Shown here one piece after another: positions 17,105 through 25,399 of a DNA stretch of 63,523 nucleotides. Origin of the DNA: Bradyrhizobium altum (GTDB lineage Bacteria; Pseudomonadota; Alphaproteobacteria; Rhizobiales; Xanthobacteraceae); contig NZ_JACMYP010000018.1 of assembly GCF_020889705.1 (NCBI RefSeq), positions 1 to 63,523 of the forward strand, given 5' to 3'. Made by a program: the position numbers and the translations under genes. The notes under the pieces were generated by a model, which saw nothing but the letters and a program-made list of their open reading frames with translations, had not been told where the DNA came from and ran no database searches. Position 1 is the stretch's first letter; each line of letters starts with the position of its first letter.

Positions 17105-18250
17105 ATGGATTTTGATCTGTCCGAGGAGCAGCGGCTTCTCAAGGAAAGCGTCGACGGTTTGCTGGCGGATGCCTACGACTTCGATGCGCGCAAGAAGTAC
17201 ATGAAGGAGAAGGGCGGCTGGAGCCAAGCGCTCTGGGGCAAGCTCGCCGAGCAGGGCCTGCTTGGTTTGCCCTTCGCGGAGACGGATGGCGGCTTCGGCG
17301 CCGGCGCGGTCGAGACCATGATCGTGATGGAAGCGCTCGGCAAGGCGCTGGTGGTCGAGCCCTATCTCGCCACTGTCGTGGTCGCCGGCGGCTTCCTGCG
17401 CCATGGCGGCTCGGCCGAGCAGAAGGCCAAGTTCATTCCCGGCATCATCGACGGCAGCAAGACCTTCGGCTTCGCGCAGCTCGAGAAGAACTCGCGCTAC
17501 GACCTCTTTGACGTCGTGACGACGGCCAAGAAGAAGGGCGACGGCTGGGTGATCGACGGCGAGAAGTTCGTCGTGCTCAACGGCGAGAACGCCGATACGC
17601 TGATCGTGACCGCACGCACCAAGGGTGGCCAGCGCGACAAGGCCGGCATCGGCGTGTTCCTGGTTCCGGCGGACGCCAAGGGCGTCACCAAGAAGGGCTA
17701 TCCGACTCAGGACGGCCTGCATGCAGCTGACATCACCTTCACCAATGTCGAGGTCGGTGCGGATGCTGCGATCGGCGATCCCGAGAACGGCCTGCCTCTG
17801 ATCGAGCGCGTGGCAGACGAAGCCCGCATTGCGCTGTGCGCGGAAGCCGTCGGCGCGATGGACGAGTCGCTGAAGGAGACCGTCGAGTACATCAAGACCC
17901 GCAAGCAGTTCGGCGTTGCGATCGGCTCGTTCCAGAGCTTGCAGCACCGCGCTGCCGACATGTTCGTGGCGTTGGAGCAGGCCCGCAGCATGTCGATGTT
18001 CGCGACCATGGCGTCGGACTTCAGCGATGCCAAGGAGCGTTCATCCGCGGTCGCGGCCGCCAAGGTGCAGGTCGGCAAGTCCCTGAAGTTCGTCGGCCAG
18101 CAGTCGATCCAGCTTCACGGCGGCATCGGCATGACCATGGAAGCCAAGATCGGCCACTACTTCAAGCGGCTGACCATGATCGAGAACACGCTCGGCGACA
18201 CCGACTACCACCTCCGTCGCGTCAGCGAGGGCGGCGGCCTGCTGGCGTAG
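17105..18250 (+). CDS. pimD: acyl-CoA dehydrogenase, small subunit, PimD-like
   Basis: A 381-residue acyl-CoA dehydrogenase partner subunit. It opens MDFDLSEEQRLLKESVDGLL, has TFGFAQLEKNSRYDL in the middle domain, and the C-terminal segment QLHGGIGMTMEAKIGHYFKR that is typical of PimD. Together with PimC it should form the heteromeric dehydrogenase for dicarboxyl-CoA substrates. The gap to pimC is 192 bp and carries a palindromic repeat, so co-transcription is likely but the message is rich in hairpins. Confidence 0.92.
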   Translation: MDFDLSEEQRLLKESVDGLLADAYDFDARKKYMKEKGGWSQALWGKLAEQGLLGLPFAETDGGFGAGAVETMIVMEALGKALVVEPYLATVVVAGGFLRHGGSAEQKAKFIPGIIDGSKTFGFAQLEKNSRYDLFDVVTTAKKKGDGWVIDGEKFVVLNGENADTLIVTARTKGGQRDKAGIGVFLVPADAKGVTKKGYPTQDGLHAADITFTNVEVGADAAIGDPENGLPLIERVADEARIALCAEAVGAMDESLKETVEYIKTRKQFGVAIGSFQSLQHRAADMFVALEQARSMSMFATMASDFSDAKERSSAVAAAKVQVGKSLKFVGQQSIQLHGGIGMTMEAKIGHYFKRLTMIENTLGDTDYHLRRVSEGGGLLA

Positions 18251-18259
18251 GTCTCATCC

Positions 18260-18362
18260 GTCATTCCGGGGCAGCCCGAAGGGCTGAGCCCGGAATCCAT
18301 TCCACCACGAACCATGCGGCTCGATGGATTCCGGGTTCTCGCTTCGCGAGCCCCGGAATGAC
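18260..18362. repeat. intergenic palindromic repeat, type a (pimD-SDR gap)
   Basis: Outer arms GTCATTCCGGGGC and GCCCCGGAATGAC, inner arms CCGGAATCCAT / ATGGATTCCGG. It is the third copy of this family within 5 kb, again between two same-strand genes. Confidence 0.8.
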
Positions 18363-18383
18363 GGGGCAAGGGAGGCAACAACA

Positions 18384-19157
18384 ATGAAGAACACCCCGTT
18401 CGATCTCACCGGCCAGGTTGCGGTCGTCACCGGCTCGAGCCGCGGCATCGGCCGCTCCTCGGCCGAACTGCTGGCGAAACTCGGCGCCAAGGTCGTGATC
18501 TCCTCGCGCAAGGCGGATGCCTGCCAGGAAGTCGCCGACGGCATCAAGAAGGCCGGCGGCGACGCGCTCGTCATCCCCTGCAACATCGCGCGCCGCGCGG
18601 AGGTCGAGGGGCTGATCTCGGGCACGATCAAGCATTACGGCAAGATCGACATCCTGGTCTGCAACGCTGCGGTCAATCCCTATTACGGCCCGCTGCTCGA
18701 CATCACGGACGAGGCCTTCGACAAGATCATGGGCTCGAACGTCAAGAGCAACATCTGGCTTTCCGCGCTGGCGATCCCGCAGATGGCCGAACGCGGCAAG
18801 GGCTCGGTCGTGATCATCTCCTCGATCGGCGGCCTGCGCGGCTCGACCGTGATCGGCGCCTACGGCATCTCCAAGGCGGCGGACTTCGCGCTGTGCCGCA
18901 GCCTTGCCGGCGAATGGGGCCCGAAGGGCGTGCGCGTCAATTGCGTGGCGCCGGGTCTTGTGAAGACCGATTTCGCCCGCGCGCTGTGGGAGGATCCGGA
19001 CAATCTGAAGCGCCGCACCGCGTCGACGCCGCTCCGCCGCATCGGCGAGCCCGACGAGATCACGGGCGCGGTGGCCTATCTCGCCTCCGATGCCTCGACC
19101 TTCATGACCGGCCAGACCATCGTGGTCGACGGCGGCGTGACGACGGCTGCGACGTAG
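18384..19157 (+). CDS. SDR-family oxidoreductase at the end of the pim cluster
   Basis: A 257-residue short-chain dehydrogenase. The ATG at 18384 follows GGAGG by 8 bp and is preferred over an in-frame ATG 60 bp upstream. The NAD(P)-binding motif TGSSRGIG lies at residues 16-23, NAA in the loop near 90, and YGISK is the catalytic Tyr/Lys pair near 155. QTIVVDGGVTTA closes the protein, as in FabG-like enzymes. It would reduce a keto group or oxidise an alcohol, perhaps on an acyl-CoA intermediate given its place after pimD. The exact substrate is unknown. Confidence 0.9.
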   Translation: MKNTPFDLTGQVAVVTGSSRGIGRSSAELLAKLGAKVVISSRKADACQEVADGIKKAGGDALVIPCNIARRAEVEGLISGTIKHYGKIDILVCNAAVNPYYGPLLDITDEAFDKIMGSNVKSNIWLSALAIPQMAERGKGSVVIISSIGGLRGSTVIGAYGISKAADFALCRSLAGEWGPKGVRVNCVAPGLVKTDFARALWEDPDNLKRRTASTPLRRIGEPDEITGAVAYLASDASTFMTGQTIVVDGGVTTAAT

Positions 19158-19172
19158 TTCTCAAGAGAAGCC

Positions 19173-19200
19173 GTCGTGGCCCGGTTAGCCCGGCCACGAC
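19173..19200. terminator. hairpin between convergent SDR and metZ genes
   Basis: A 9-bp perfect stem GTCGTGGCC / GGCCACGAC sits in the short gap between two convergent genes. It has no clear T-run on either strand, so a bidirectional stop signal is plausible but not certain. Confidence 0.5.
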
Positions 19201-19211
19201 GCGTGTTCGCC

Positions 19212-20420
19212 TCAGACCTGGTCGAGCGCGCGCTCGAAATCCTCGATCAGGTCGTCGGGGTGCTCGAGCCCGGCCGAGAAGCGAATAAAGCCTTCGCTGA
19301 TGCCGAGTTCGGCGCGAGCCTCCGGCGCCAGGCGCTGATGCGTCGTGGTCGCGGGATGCGTGACCAGGCTCTTGGCATCGCCGAGATTGTTGGAGATGCG
19401 CGAAATCTTCAGTGCGTTGAGGCAGCGGAAGGCGCCGGCCTTGCCGTCCTTCACCTCGAAGCCGACCAGCGTCGAGCCGGCGCCCATCTGCTTCTTCACG
19501 GTCTCGGCCTGCGGATGATCGGGGCGGCCGGGATAGACCAGCCGCGTGATCTTCGGATGGTTCGCCAGCGCCTCGGCGATCTTCGCCGCGTTCTCGGTCT
19601 GCGCGCGGACCCGGATGCCGAGCGTCTCCAGCCCCTTCAACAGTACCCAGGCGTTGAACGGCGACAGCGACGGGCCGGTCTGGCGCATGAAATTATGGAT
19701 ATGCTCGGCGATGAAGGCCTCCGACGACAGAATGACGCCGCCGAGGCAGCGGCCCTGGCCGTCGATATGCTTGGTCGCGGAATAGACCACGACGTCGGCG
19801 CCGAGCGACAGCGGGCTCTGCCAGATCGGCGTCGCGAACACGTTGTCGACGATCAGCCGTGCGCCGCCGCTATGCGCGATCTCTGCGATCGCGCCGATGT
19901 CGAGCACGTCGAGCGTCGGATTGGTCGGGCTCTCCAGGAAGAAGGTCTTGGTGTTCGGCCGCAATGCGCGCTGCCACTGGTCGAGATCGAGGCCGTCGAC
20001 CAGCGTCGTCTCGATGCCGTAGCGCGGCAGCAGGTCCTGCACGACGTAGAGGCAGGAGCCGAACAGCGCCTTTGACGCCACCAAATGATCGCCGGCCTTC
20101 AGCGGCGCGAGGATCGCGGTCGTTACCGCGGCCATGCCGGTCGCGGTCGAGCGCGCTGCTTCGGCGCCCTCGAGCTCGATCATGCGGCGCTCGAACATCG
20201 CGATGGTCGGATTGGAGTAGCGCGAATAGATGAAGCCGGGATCCTGGCCCTTGAAGCGCGCCTCGCATTGCTCGGCGGTGTCGTAGACGTAGCCCTGGGT
20301 GAGAAACAGCCCCTCCGACGTCTCCCCGAATTGCGAGCGGAGCGTGCCGCCATGGACGAGGCGGGTTTCAGGACGGTAGTGGGCGGTAGACTTCGACTCA
20401 GAAGACTTGGATTCAGACAT
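19212..20420 (-). CDS. metZ: O-succinylhomoserine sulfhydrylase (MetZ)
   Basis: A 402-residue PLP enzyme of the Cys/Met metabolism family. The start at 20420 (MSESKSSESKSTAHYRPETR) follows CGGAGG and lies downstream of a terminator hairpin, so longer open frames reach into the leader. Landmarks are YSRYSNPTIAMFERRMIELE, ARSTATGMAA, and the PLP-lysine region YSATKHIDGQGRCLGGV near residue 210. It makes homocysteine from O-succinylhomoserine and sulfide in the cytoplasm. A SAM-II riboswitch upstream fits feedback control by S-adenosylmethionine. It is convergent with the pim SDR gene. Confidence 0.93.
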   Translation of the reverse strand: MSESKSSESKSTAHYRPETRLVHGGTLRSQFGETSEGLFLTQGYVYDTAEQCEARFKGQDPGFIYSRYSNPTIAMFERRMIELEGAEAARSTATGMAAVTTAILAPLKAGDHLVASKALFGSCLYVVQDLLPRYGIETTLVDGLDLDQWQRALRPNTKTFFLESPTNPTLDVLDIGAIAEIAHSGGARLIVDNVFATPIWQSPLSLGADVVVYSATKHIDGQGRCLGGVILSSEAFIAEHIHNFMRQTGPSLSPFNAWVLLKGLETLGIRVRAQTENAAKIAEALANHPKITRLVYPGRPDHPQAETVKKQMGAGSTLVGFEVKDGKAGAFRCLNALKISRISNNLGDAKSLVTHPATTTHQRLAPEARAELGISEGFIRFSAGLEHPDDLIEDFERALDQV

Positions 20421-20460
20421 GTGACCTCCGAAGTGGCCATTTCCCTCGGAAAATGGCCAC

Positions 20461-20496
20461 AAAAAAACCGGCCTGGAGCAACCTCCACAAGCCGGG
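20461..20496 (-). terminator. regulatory intrinsic terminator in the metZ leader
   Basis: On the minus strand the stem pairs CCGGC with GCCGG (20491-20495 with 20468-20472) and TGGAG with CTCCA (20483-20487 with 20474-20478). It is followed at once by seven T residues (20461-20467) and lies 41 bp before the metZ start. Its upstream arm can instead pair with CCCGGC at 20508-20513 (plus-strand reading), so it looks like a conditional terminator. Confidence 0.75.
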
Positions 20497-20509
20497 ATCA
20501 CACTGTCCC

Positions 20510-20568
20510 CGGCCTGTTTAGCGACTTATTTAACGTGGCTGCAAGCCGGCCGGCTCAAATCACCACGG
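20510..20568 (-). promoter_or_regulatory. SAM-II riboswitch (metA motif) upstream of metZ
   Basis: The minus-strand sequence matches the SAM-II aptamer. P1 is CGTGG / CCACG (20563-20567 with 20534-20538), loop 1 contains TGATTTGAGCC, TTGCAG precedes the closing arm of P1, and the 3' part holds AAATAAG and GCTAAACAGGC. GCC in loop 1 can pair with the 3' GGC to form the pseudoknot. SAM-II aptamers in alphaproteobacteria repress methionine biosynthesis genes when S-adenosylmethionine is abundant, which fits metZ downstream. Confidence 0.9.
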
Positions 20569-20709
20569 GATAAGTGCAGCTGATATTCCCTCGCGCCCTT
20601 TCCGTCAAGACGGTCATCGGATAACCCGTAAAAGCCCATAATTTGGGGCTTGGTGGCCGCTCAGAGTATGATTTTGGGCCATCTCGAGGGATCGCCAAGG
20701 GACCGCATC

Positions 20710-21816
20710 GTGTCGTTCACGCTGGAAGACGAATCCAACGGAATTCTGCCCGACCGCATGATCGCGGAGATGGCGGAGGCCGGCCTCATTCTGCCCGCCT
20801 ACGACTTTGTCGAAAGCCAGATCCAGCCGGCAAGCCTCGATCTTCGCCTCGGCGACATCGCCTACCGCGTCCGCGCCAGCTTTCTGCCAGGGCCCGATGC
20901 CACGGTCGCGGAGCGGATCGACCAGCTGAAGCTGCACGAGATCGATCTCTCCGACGGCGCGGTGCTGGAGACCAACTGCGTCTACATCGTGCCGCTGCTG
21001 GAAAGCCTGGCGCTGCCGCCGGAGATCGTGGCCGCGGCCAACCCGAAGAGCTCGACCGGACGGCTCGATGTCTTCACCCGCGTGATCGCCGACGGCACCC
21101 GCCGCTTCGACATGATCGGTGCCGGCTATCACGGTCCGCTCTATGCCGAGATCAGCCCGAAGACGTTTCCCGTGCTGCTGCGCGAGGGCTCGCGGCTCAG
21201 CCAGGTCCGTTTCCGGATCGGCGAGGCGACCTTGACCGCCGACGAGCTCGACGCGCTGCATGCCGCCGAGCGGCTGGTCGATGCCGACAATGCCGATCTC
21301 ACCCATGGCGTCGCGCTCTCGGTCGACCTCTCCGGCGAGAACTCGGGCGGCTTCGTCGGCTATCGCGCCAAGCGCCACACCGGCGTGGTCGATATCGATC
21401 GCCGCGGCGGCTATTCGGTCGAGGAATTCTGGGAGCCGATCAAGGCGCGGCCCGACGGCAGCCTCATCCTCGATCCCGGCGAGTTCTATATCCTGGCTTC
21501 GAAAGAAGCCGTGCAGGTGCCGCCGGACTACGCCGCGGAGATGGTGCCGTTCGATCCGCTGGTCGGCGAATTCCGTGTCCACTATGCCGGCTTCTTCGAT
21601 CCCGGCTTCGGCTATGCCGGTGCCGGCGGCAAGGGCGCGCGCGCCGTGCTGGAAGTGCGCTCGCGCGAGGTGCCGTTCATTCTCGAGCATGGCCAGATCG
21701 TCGGCCGCCTCGTCTATGAGCGCATGCTCGAGCGCCCCGACGCGCTCTATGGCCAGCGCATCGGCTCGAACTACCAGGCGCAGGGCCTGAAGCTCTCCAA
21801 GCATTTTCGCGTGTAA
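20710..21816 (+). CDS. dcd: 2'-deoxycytidine 5'-triphosphate deaminase, double-length form
   Basis: A protein of 368 residues from the GTG at 20710, which is preceded by AAGGGA; in-frame ATG (20668) and TTG (20650) alternatives would add 14 or 20 residues. It matches the long Dcd family: SQIQPASLDLRLG near residue 36, NPKSSTGRLDVFTRVIADG near 110-130, and GYHGPLYAEISP near 140, with a second dUTPase-like half after residue 185. It converts dCTP to dUTP and ammonia in pyrimidine deoxynucleotide metabolism. Usual Dcd proteins are about 190 residues; the doubled version is common in alphaproteobacteria. It is divergent from metZ. Confidence 0.88.
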   Translation: MSFTLEDESNGILPDRMIAEMAEAGLILPAYDFVESQIQPASLDLRLGDIAYRVRASFLPGPDATVAERIDQLKLHEIDLSDGAVLETNCVYIVPLLESLALPPEIVAAANPKSSTGRLDVFTRVIADGTRRFDMIGAGYHGPLYAEISPKTFPVLLREGSRLSQVRFRIGEATLTADELDALHAAERLVDADNADLTHGVALSVDLSGENSGGFVGYRAKRHTGVVDIDRRGGYSVEEFWEPIKARPDGSLILDPGEFYILASKEAVQVPPDYAAEMVPFDPLVGEFRVHYAGFFDPGFGYAGAGGKGARAVLEVRSREVPFILEHGQIVGRLVYERMLERPDALYGQRIGSNYQAQGLKLSKHFRV

Positions 21817-21849
21817 TTCCGCAGCCCGGATTTCGCGTCATTCTCCGCC

Positions 21850-21950
21850 GTCATTCCCCGCGAAAGTGGGGAATCCAGTACGCCGCGGCCCCTCCATCCA
21901 CAACCACTGTCTCTGGAATACTGGATCGCCCGATCAAGTCGGGCGATGAC
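21850..21950. repeat. intergenic palindromic repeat, type c
   Basis: Arms GTCATTCCCC...GGGGAATCCAGTA and TACTGGAT...GGGCGATGAC flank a centre of about 30 bp; CGCCCGATCAAGTCGGGCG forms an additional tight hairpin at 21928-21946. Same general design as the repeats between the pim genes but a different sequence family. Confidence 0.75.
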
Positions 21951-22018
21951 AGTGTGTGTTGGTTGCGCCATCTCTCCGGCGATGACACAGTCCGGCAAAC
22001 AACAAGCCGGGAGTGAAC

Positions 22019-23074
22019 ATGAGCGCCGCAAGAGATTCAGCGCAGCAGGAAGCGCAGTGGCGGAAGTGGCGCAGCGTCGCCGATCTCTATCACGCCTTCT
22101 TCACCGGGCTGATCCTCACCGTGGTCACGCGGCGCGGCACCGCCGACGCCGCCGAGTTCGTCTTCCGCGTATTTCGCCGTCAGCAGCAGGAGCGCTTCCT
22201 GCCCGGCTTGAAGAAGCTCGGCCTCGACGGCCTGCCGCCCGCGGTCGCGGCCGCGCGATATCACTATCTCTCCAACTGGATCGGCGGCGTGCATGTCGAG
22301 TACATGTACGAGTCCGATCGCAAGGCCTGGATCCGCTATCCGCCGCCGCGCTGGATCTGGAAGGGCACGGCGATCTGCGGCGTGCCCGGCGAGGTCTCGC
22401 GCGCGATGCTGCGCGGCTGGCACGCCAACAATGGCGTAGCCCTTGGCGATCTCCGGCTCGGCTTCGTCTGTACCAAGCAGAGCGTCGACGGGCAGGACGG
22501 GCTCGAGGGCTATTATTGCGAATACGATCATCCGCTCGAGCTCGACCAGCGACTGGTGTTTGCGCGCCATCTGGAGGCGCCGCTGTTCGATTCCAGAACC
22601 GCGCCGGCATTGCCGGTCGACAGCTGGCCGAAGCCGCGGCTGGAAAAGGCCTATCGCAACTACGCGATGGAATATGTGAAGACGGCCGCGCCCGTCATCG
22701 TGCAAGTGTTCGGGCCAGCGGATGCGAGCTATCTCCTGCACCTCACCGGCAGGCTGATTGGCATGCAGTATTTCGACGAGGTCGCCCAGGCGCTCGGCGG
22801 CCGCCGTGGCCGTGCCGCGGAATTTGCCGCATTCCTGCGCGTGCTCTTCGAGTCGCAGGATGATGTCGCTGACATCAGCGAGTCCGAGGGCCAGTTCGAG
22901 ATCCGCCAGCAGGGCTGGAAGCTGATGGCCGACGTGGCCGATTATCACCCGGCCTGCGCCAGCGTTCTGACGGGTCTGCTTGAAGGGCTGGCAGCCGGCT
23001 GCGGACGGCATATTCCGGTGCATCTGAAGCCGAATGGCGCCGCCGGCGCGCCGTTCGTCTGGTCGGTCGGCTAG
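22019..23074 (+). CDS. uncharacterised protein of 351 residues
   Basis: I do not recognise a family. The ATG at 22019 has GGGAG 6 bp upstream. The protein is soluble-looking, with no signal peptide and no clear membrane helix, and is rich in aromatic and acidic residues. Distinct stretches are RWIWKGTAICGVPGEVSRAM near residues 110-130, GFVCTKQSVDGQDGLEGYYC near 150-170, and a C-terminal region with DYHPACASVLTGLLEGL. Conserved-looking Cys and His residues (HPACASV, CGRH) could bind a metal or act in catalysis, but this is only a guess. Its codon usage is like the core genes around it and it stands alone between dcd and a MATE transporter. Confidence 0.75.
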   Translation: MSAARDSAQQEAQWRKWRSVADLYHAFFTGLILTVVTRRGTADAAEFVFRVFRRQQQERFLPGLKKLGLDGLPPAVAAARYHYLSNWIGGVHVEYMYESDRKAWIRYPPPRWIWKGTAICGVPGEVSRAMLRGWHANNGVALGDLRLGFVCTKQSVDGQDGLEGYYCEYDHPLELDQRLVFARHLEAPLFDSRTAPALPVDSWPKPRLEKAYRNYAMEYVKTAAPVIVQVFGPADASYLLHLTGRLIGMQYFDEVAQALGGRRGRAAEFAAFLRVLFESQDDVADISESEGQFEIRQQGWKLMADVADYHPACASVLTGLLEGLAAGCGRHIPVHLKPNGAAGAPFVWSVG

Positions 23075-23203
23075 CGCCAAGGTTCATCCGGGTTCACCTG
23101 CAATCGCGCAGGCCCCCCTTGCGTCCCGCGCACGTGGAATCCGCGTTCGCCATGGTAGGGAAACACCATGGCGCGGCTCCCCAGATCGCGCGTGGGAGTA
23201 GAA

Positions 23204-24643
23204 ATGTCCGATCTCGGCCTCGCCGAAATACCTGTCGACGAACAAGAACGGCCGCTGCCGCCGGTGACCAGGCCGGCGCGCAACGCGCTGCTCGACGGGC
23301 CGATTTTGCGCACGCTGTTGTGGCTGGCGTGGCCGAACGTGATCGCGCTTTCCGCCGGCACCTGCGTGGTGATCGCGGAAACCTCCTATATCGGCCGGCT
23401 CGGCGTCGAGTCGCTGGCGGCGATGGCGCTGCTGTTTCCCTGCGTGATTCTGACCATGACGATGTCCGGTGGCGCGATGGGCGGCGGTGTCGCATCCGCG
23501 ATCGCGCGCGCGCTCGGCGCCGGCGAGATCGAGCGGGCATCGACACTTGCAATGCATGCGCTGCTGATCGGATTGACGTTTGGTCTTACCTTCATGCTGG
23601 GCATGCTGACCTTCGGTCCGCGCCTGCTCGAATTGCTCGGCGGCCGCGGCAATGTGCTGGCGCAGGCGATCGCCTATTCGCAGATATTCTTTGGTGGCGC
23701 GATCTTGCCCTGGTTGATGAACACGATGGCCGGCATCCTGCGCGGCACCGGCAACATGAAGCTGCCGTCGACCATGATCCTGTCCTCGGCGGTGTGCCAG
23801 ATCATTCTCGGCGGCACGCTTGGGCTCGGCCTCGGGCCGGTGCCGCAATTCGGCATGCGCGGCGTCGCGGCGGGGTCGCTGATCGCCTATTCGATCAGCA
23901 TCAGCGTGATGGGCTGGTATCTGTTCTCGGGCCGCGCCCGTGTGAAGCCGAAACTCAGGGGGTTGCGCGTGCAATGGGCGATGTTCATCGACATCCTCAA
24001 AGTCGGCGCGGTCTCCTGCTTCTCGCCGCTGCAATCGGTTTTGACGATCTCGATCTTCACCCACATGCTGGCGCAGTTCGGCACCGCGGTGCTCGCCGGC
24101 TACGGCATCGGCGCGCGGCTCGAATTCATGCTGACCTCGGTCGCCTTCGCGGTCGGTATCGCCTCGGTGCCGATGATCGGCATGGCCGTCGGGGCCGAAC
24201 GCGTCGCGCGGGCGCGGCGCATCGCCTGGACCGCGGGCACGCTGTCGTTCCTCGCGGTCGGTGTGGTCGGCAGCTTCATCGCCGTCTTCCCCGACCTCTG
24301 GGTCAATCTGTTCACCAATGATCCGCATGTGAGGGCGACCAGCCATCAGTACCTGTCGACCGCCGCGCCGATGTACGCTTTCATCGGCCTCGCAATGTCG
24401 ATGTATTTCTCCTCGCAAGGTGCTGCGAAGGTGCTGGGTCCGGTGCTGGCGCAGACCGCGCGGCTGATCTTCATCGGCGCCGGCGGCTGGTGGCTGTCGA
24501 CCCATGAGGCGAGTGCGCAAAACTTCTTCGCACTCGCCGCCGCTTCGATGGGCGTGCTCGGCGTGCTCTCCTGCCTCAGCGTGATCCTGACGCGCTGGGG
24601 AAGATCTGCACCGGTCGCCGGGGCGCAGCCGGCGTTGTCATAG
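23204..24643 (+). CDS. MATE-family efflux transporter
   Basis: A 479-residue inner-membrane protein with about 12 hydrophobic segments. The ATG at 23204 is favoured by GGGAG 6 bp upstream; an ATG 36 bp earlier is in frame but poorly supported. WLAWPNVIALSAGTCVVIAETSYIGRLG opens the first half. GGAILPWLMNTMAGILRGTGNM and the half-way repeat after residue 270 match the two-bundle MATE architecture. It would export cationic or hydrophobic compounds using a sodium or proton gradient; the substrate is unknown. It is followed by a palindromic repeat before a convergent SRPBCC gene. Confidence 0.92.
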   Translation: MSDLGLAEIPVDEQERPLPPVTRPARNALLDGPILRTLLWLAWPNVIALSAGTCVVIAETSYIGRLGVESLAAMALLFPCVILTMTMSGGAMGGGVASAIARALGAGEIERASTLAMHALLIGLTFGLTFMLGMLTFGPRLLELLGGRGNVLAQAIAYSQIFFGGAILPWLMNTMAGILRGTGNMKLPSTMILSSAVCQIILGGTLGLGLGPVPQFGMRGVAAGSLIAYSISISVMGWYLFSGRARVKPKLRGLRVQWAMFIDILKVGAVSCFSPLQSVLTISIFTHMLAQFGTAVLAGYGIGARLEFMLTSVAFAVGIASVPMIGMAVGAERVARARRIAWTAGTLSFLAVGVVGSFIAVFPDLWVNLFTNDPHVRATSHQYLSTAAPMYAFIGLAMSMYFSSQGAAKVLGPVLAQTARLIFIGAGGWWLSTHEASAQNFFALAAASMGVLGVLSCLSVILTRWGRSAPVAGAQPALS

Positions 24644-24654
24644 GCTATTGGACC

Positions 24655-24783
24655 CGTCATCCTGAGGAGCGCGCAGCGCGTCTCGAAGGATCGACGGCCC
24701 TGGTGTTTCGGCGGGCGCTCGTAGAAACAGCGAGGCTGTCGCCCCTTCGAGACGGTCGCTTCGCGACCTCCTCAGGGTGACGG
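24655..24783. repeat. intergenic palindromic repeat, type d
   Basis: Arms CGTCATCCTGAGGAGC and CCTCCTCAGGGTGACG with inner arms TCTCGAAGGATCG / CCCCTTCGAGA. A long-stem element between the convergent MATE and SRPBCC genes, a form widely seen in Bradyrhizobiaceae genomes. Confidence 0.75.
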
Positions 24784-24824
24784 TCATAGTTCGAAATGCG
24801 CGGCCAGTCGCATGACCTAGCGGG

Positions 24825-25241
24825 TCACGCCGCGTTCTTGTCCCTGGCCGATTTGGCCTGTGCGGCCTGCATCGCGGCCGCGCCGAGGTCCATCTGCGCG
24901 TCCATATAGGGCGCTACCTCGTGCGGCAGCACGTCGGCGATCCATACGACCCGGCAGCGCGCATCGCCCTCGGCAAACACCTGCACCGAGGCGGAATGCT
25001 GCTTCAACCGCTCGCTGGTGATCGCATAGACCAGCCGTTGTCGCTTGTCGTCGCAATCGACCAGCGTTTCGTGCGCCACGGTGCCGTTGGCGAAGGTGAC
25101 GGTGCGGACATCGCCGACGAGTTGCGTGTCGGTCACGAAGCCCGGCACCAGCCGCGTATGCAGCGCGCCGAAATCGCGCAGTGCGTCCCAGACATGATCG
25201 GCCGGCGCGTCGATCGGGATGTCCTTGTGAATTGAAGCCAT
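24825..25241 (-). CDS. SRPBCC (START-like) family protein
   Basis: A 138-residue protein of the polyketide cyclase/START-like fold. It opens MASIHKDIPIDAPADHVWDA, the usual first strand and helix, then RLVPGFVTDTQLVGDVRTVTF and a basic/aromatic central part. An AAAGGA site precedes the ATG. Members bind hydrophobic ligands in a deep cavity or act as small enzymes; no ligand can be named here. A palindromic repeat separates it from the VOC gene upstream on the same strand. Confidence 0.85.
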   Translation of the reverse strand: MASIHKDIPIDAPADHVWDALRDFGALHTRLVPGFVTDTQLVGDVRTVTFANGTVAHETLVDCDDKRQRLVYAITSERLKQHSASVQVFAEGDARCRVVWIADVLPHEVAPYMDAQMDLGAAAMQAAQAKSARDKNAA

Positions 25242-25265
25242 GGTGTTGATCCTTTCAGGAGGGGG

Positions 25266-25380
25266 CGTCATTGCGAGGAGCGAAGCGACGACTTGTCCGC
25301 CGAAGCCTTGGCGAAGGCGGAAGCAATCCATATCGCAGCAGGCCGAAACATGGATTGCCTCGCTCCGCTCGCAATGACGG
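25266..25380. repeat. intergenic palindromic repeat, type e
   Basis: Arms CGTCATTGCGAGGAGCGAAGC and GCTCGCAATGACG flank inner arms AAGCAATCCAT / ATGGATTGC (second arm near 25349). It sits between the SRPBCC gene and the VOC pseudogene. Confidence 0.75.
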
Positions 25381-25399
25381 GGGAATGCAGGGAATGCGT

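Noticed and set aside
14179..17947. Minus-strand frames of 437 and 746 codons opposite pimA, pimC and pimD
   Set aside because: Long antisense frames typical of high-GC coding DNA; the longer one even runs through a palindromic repeat.
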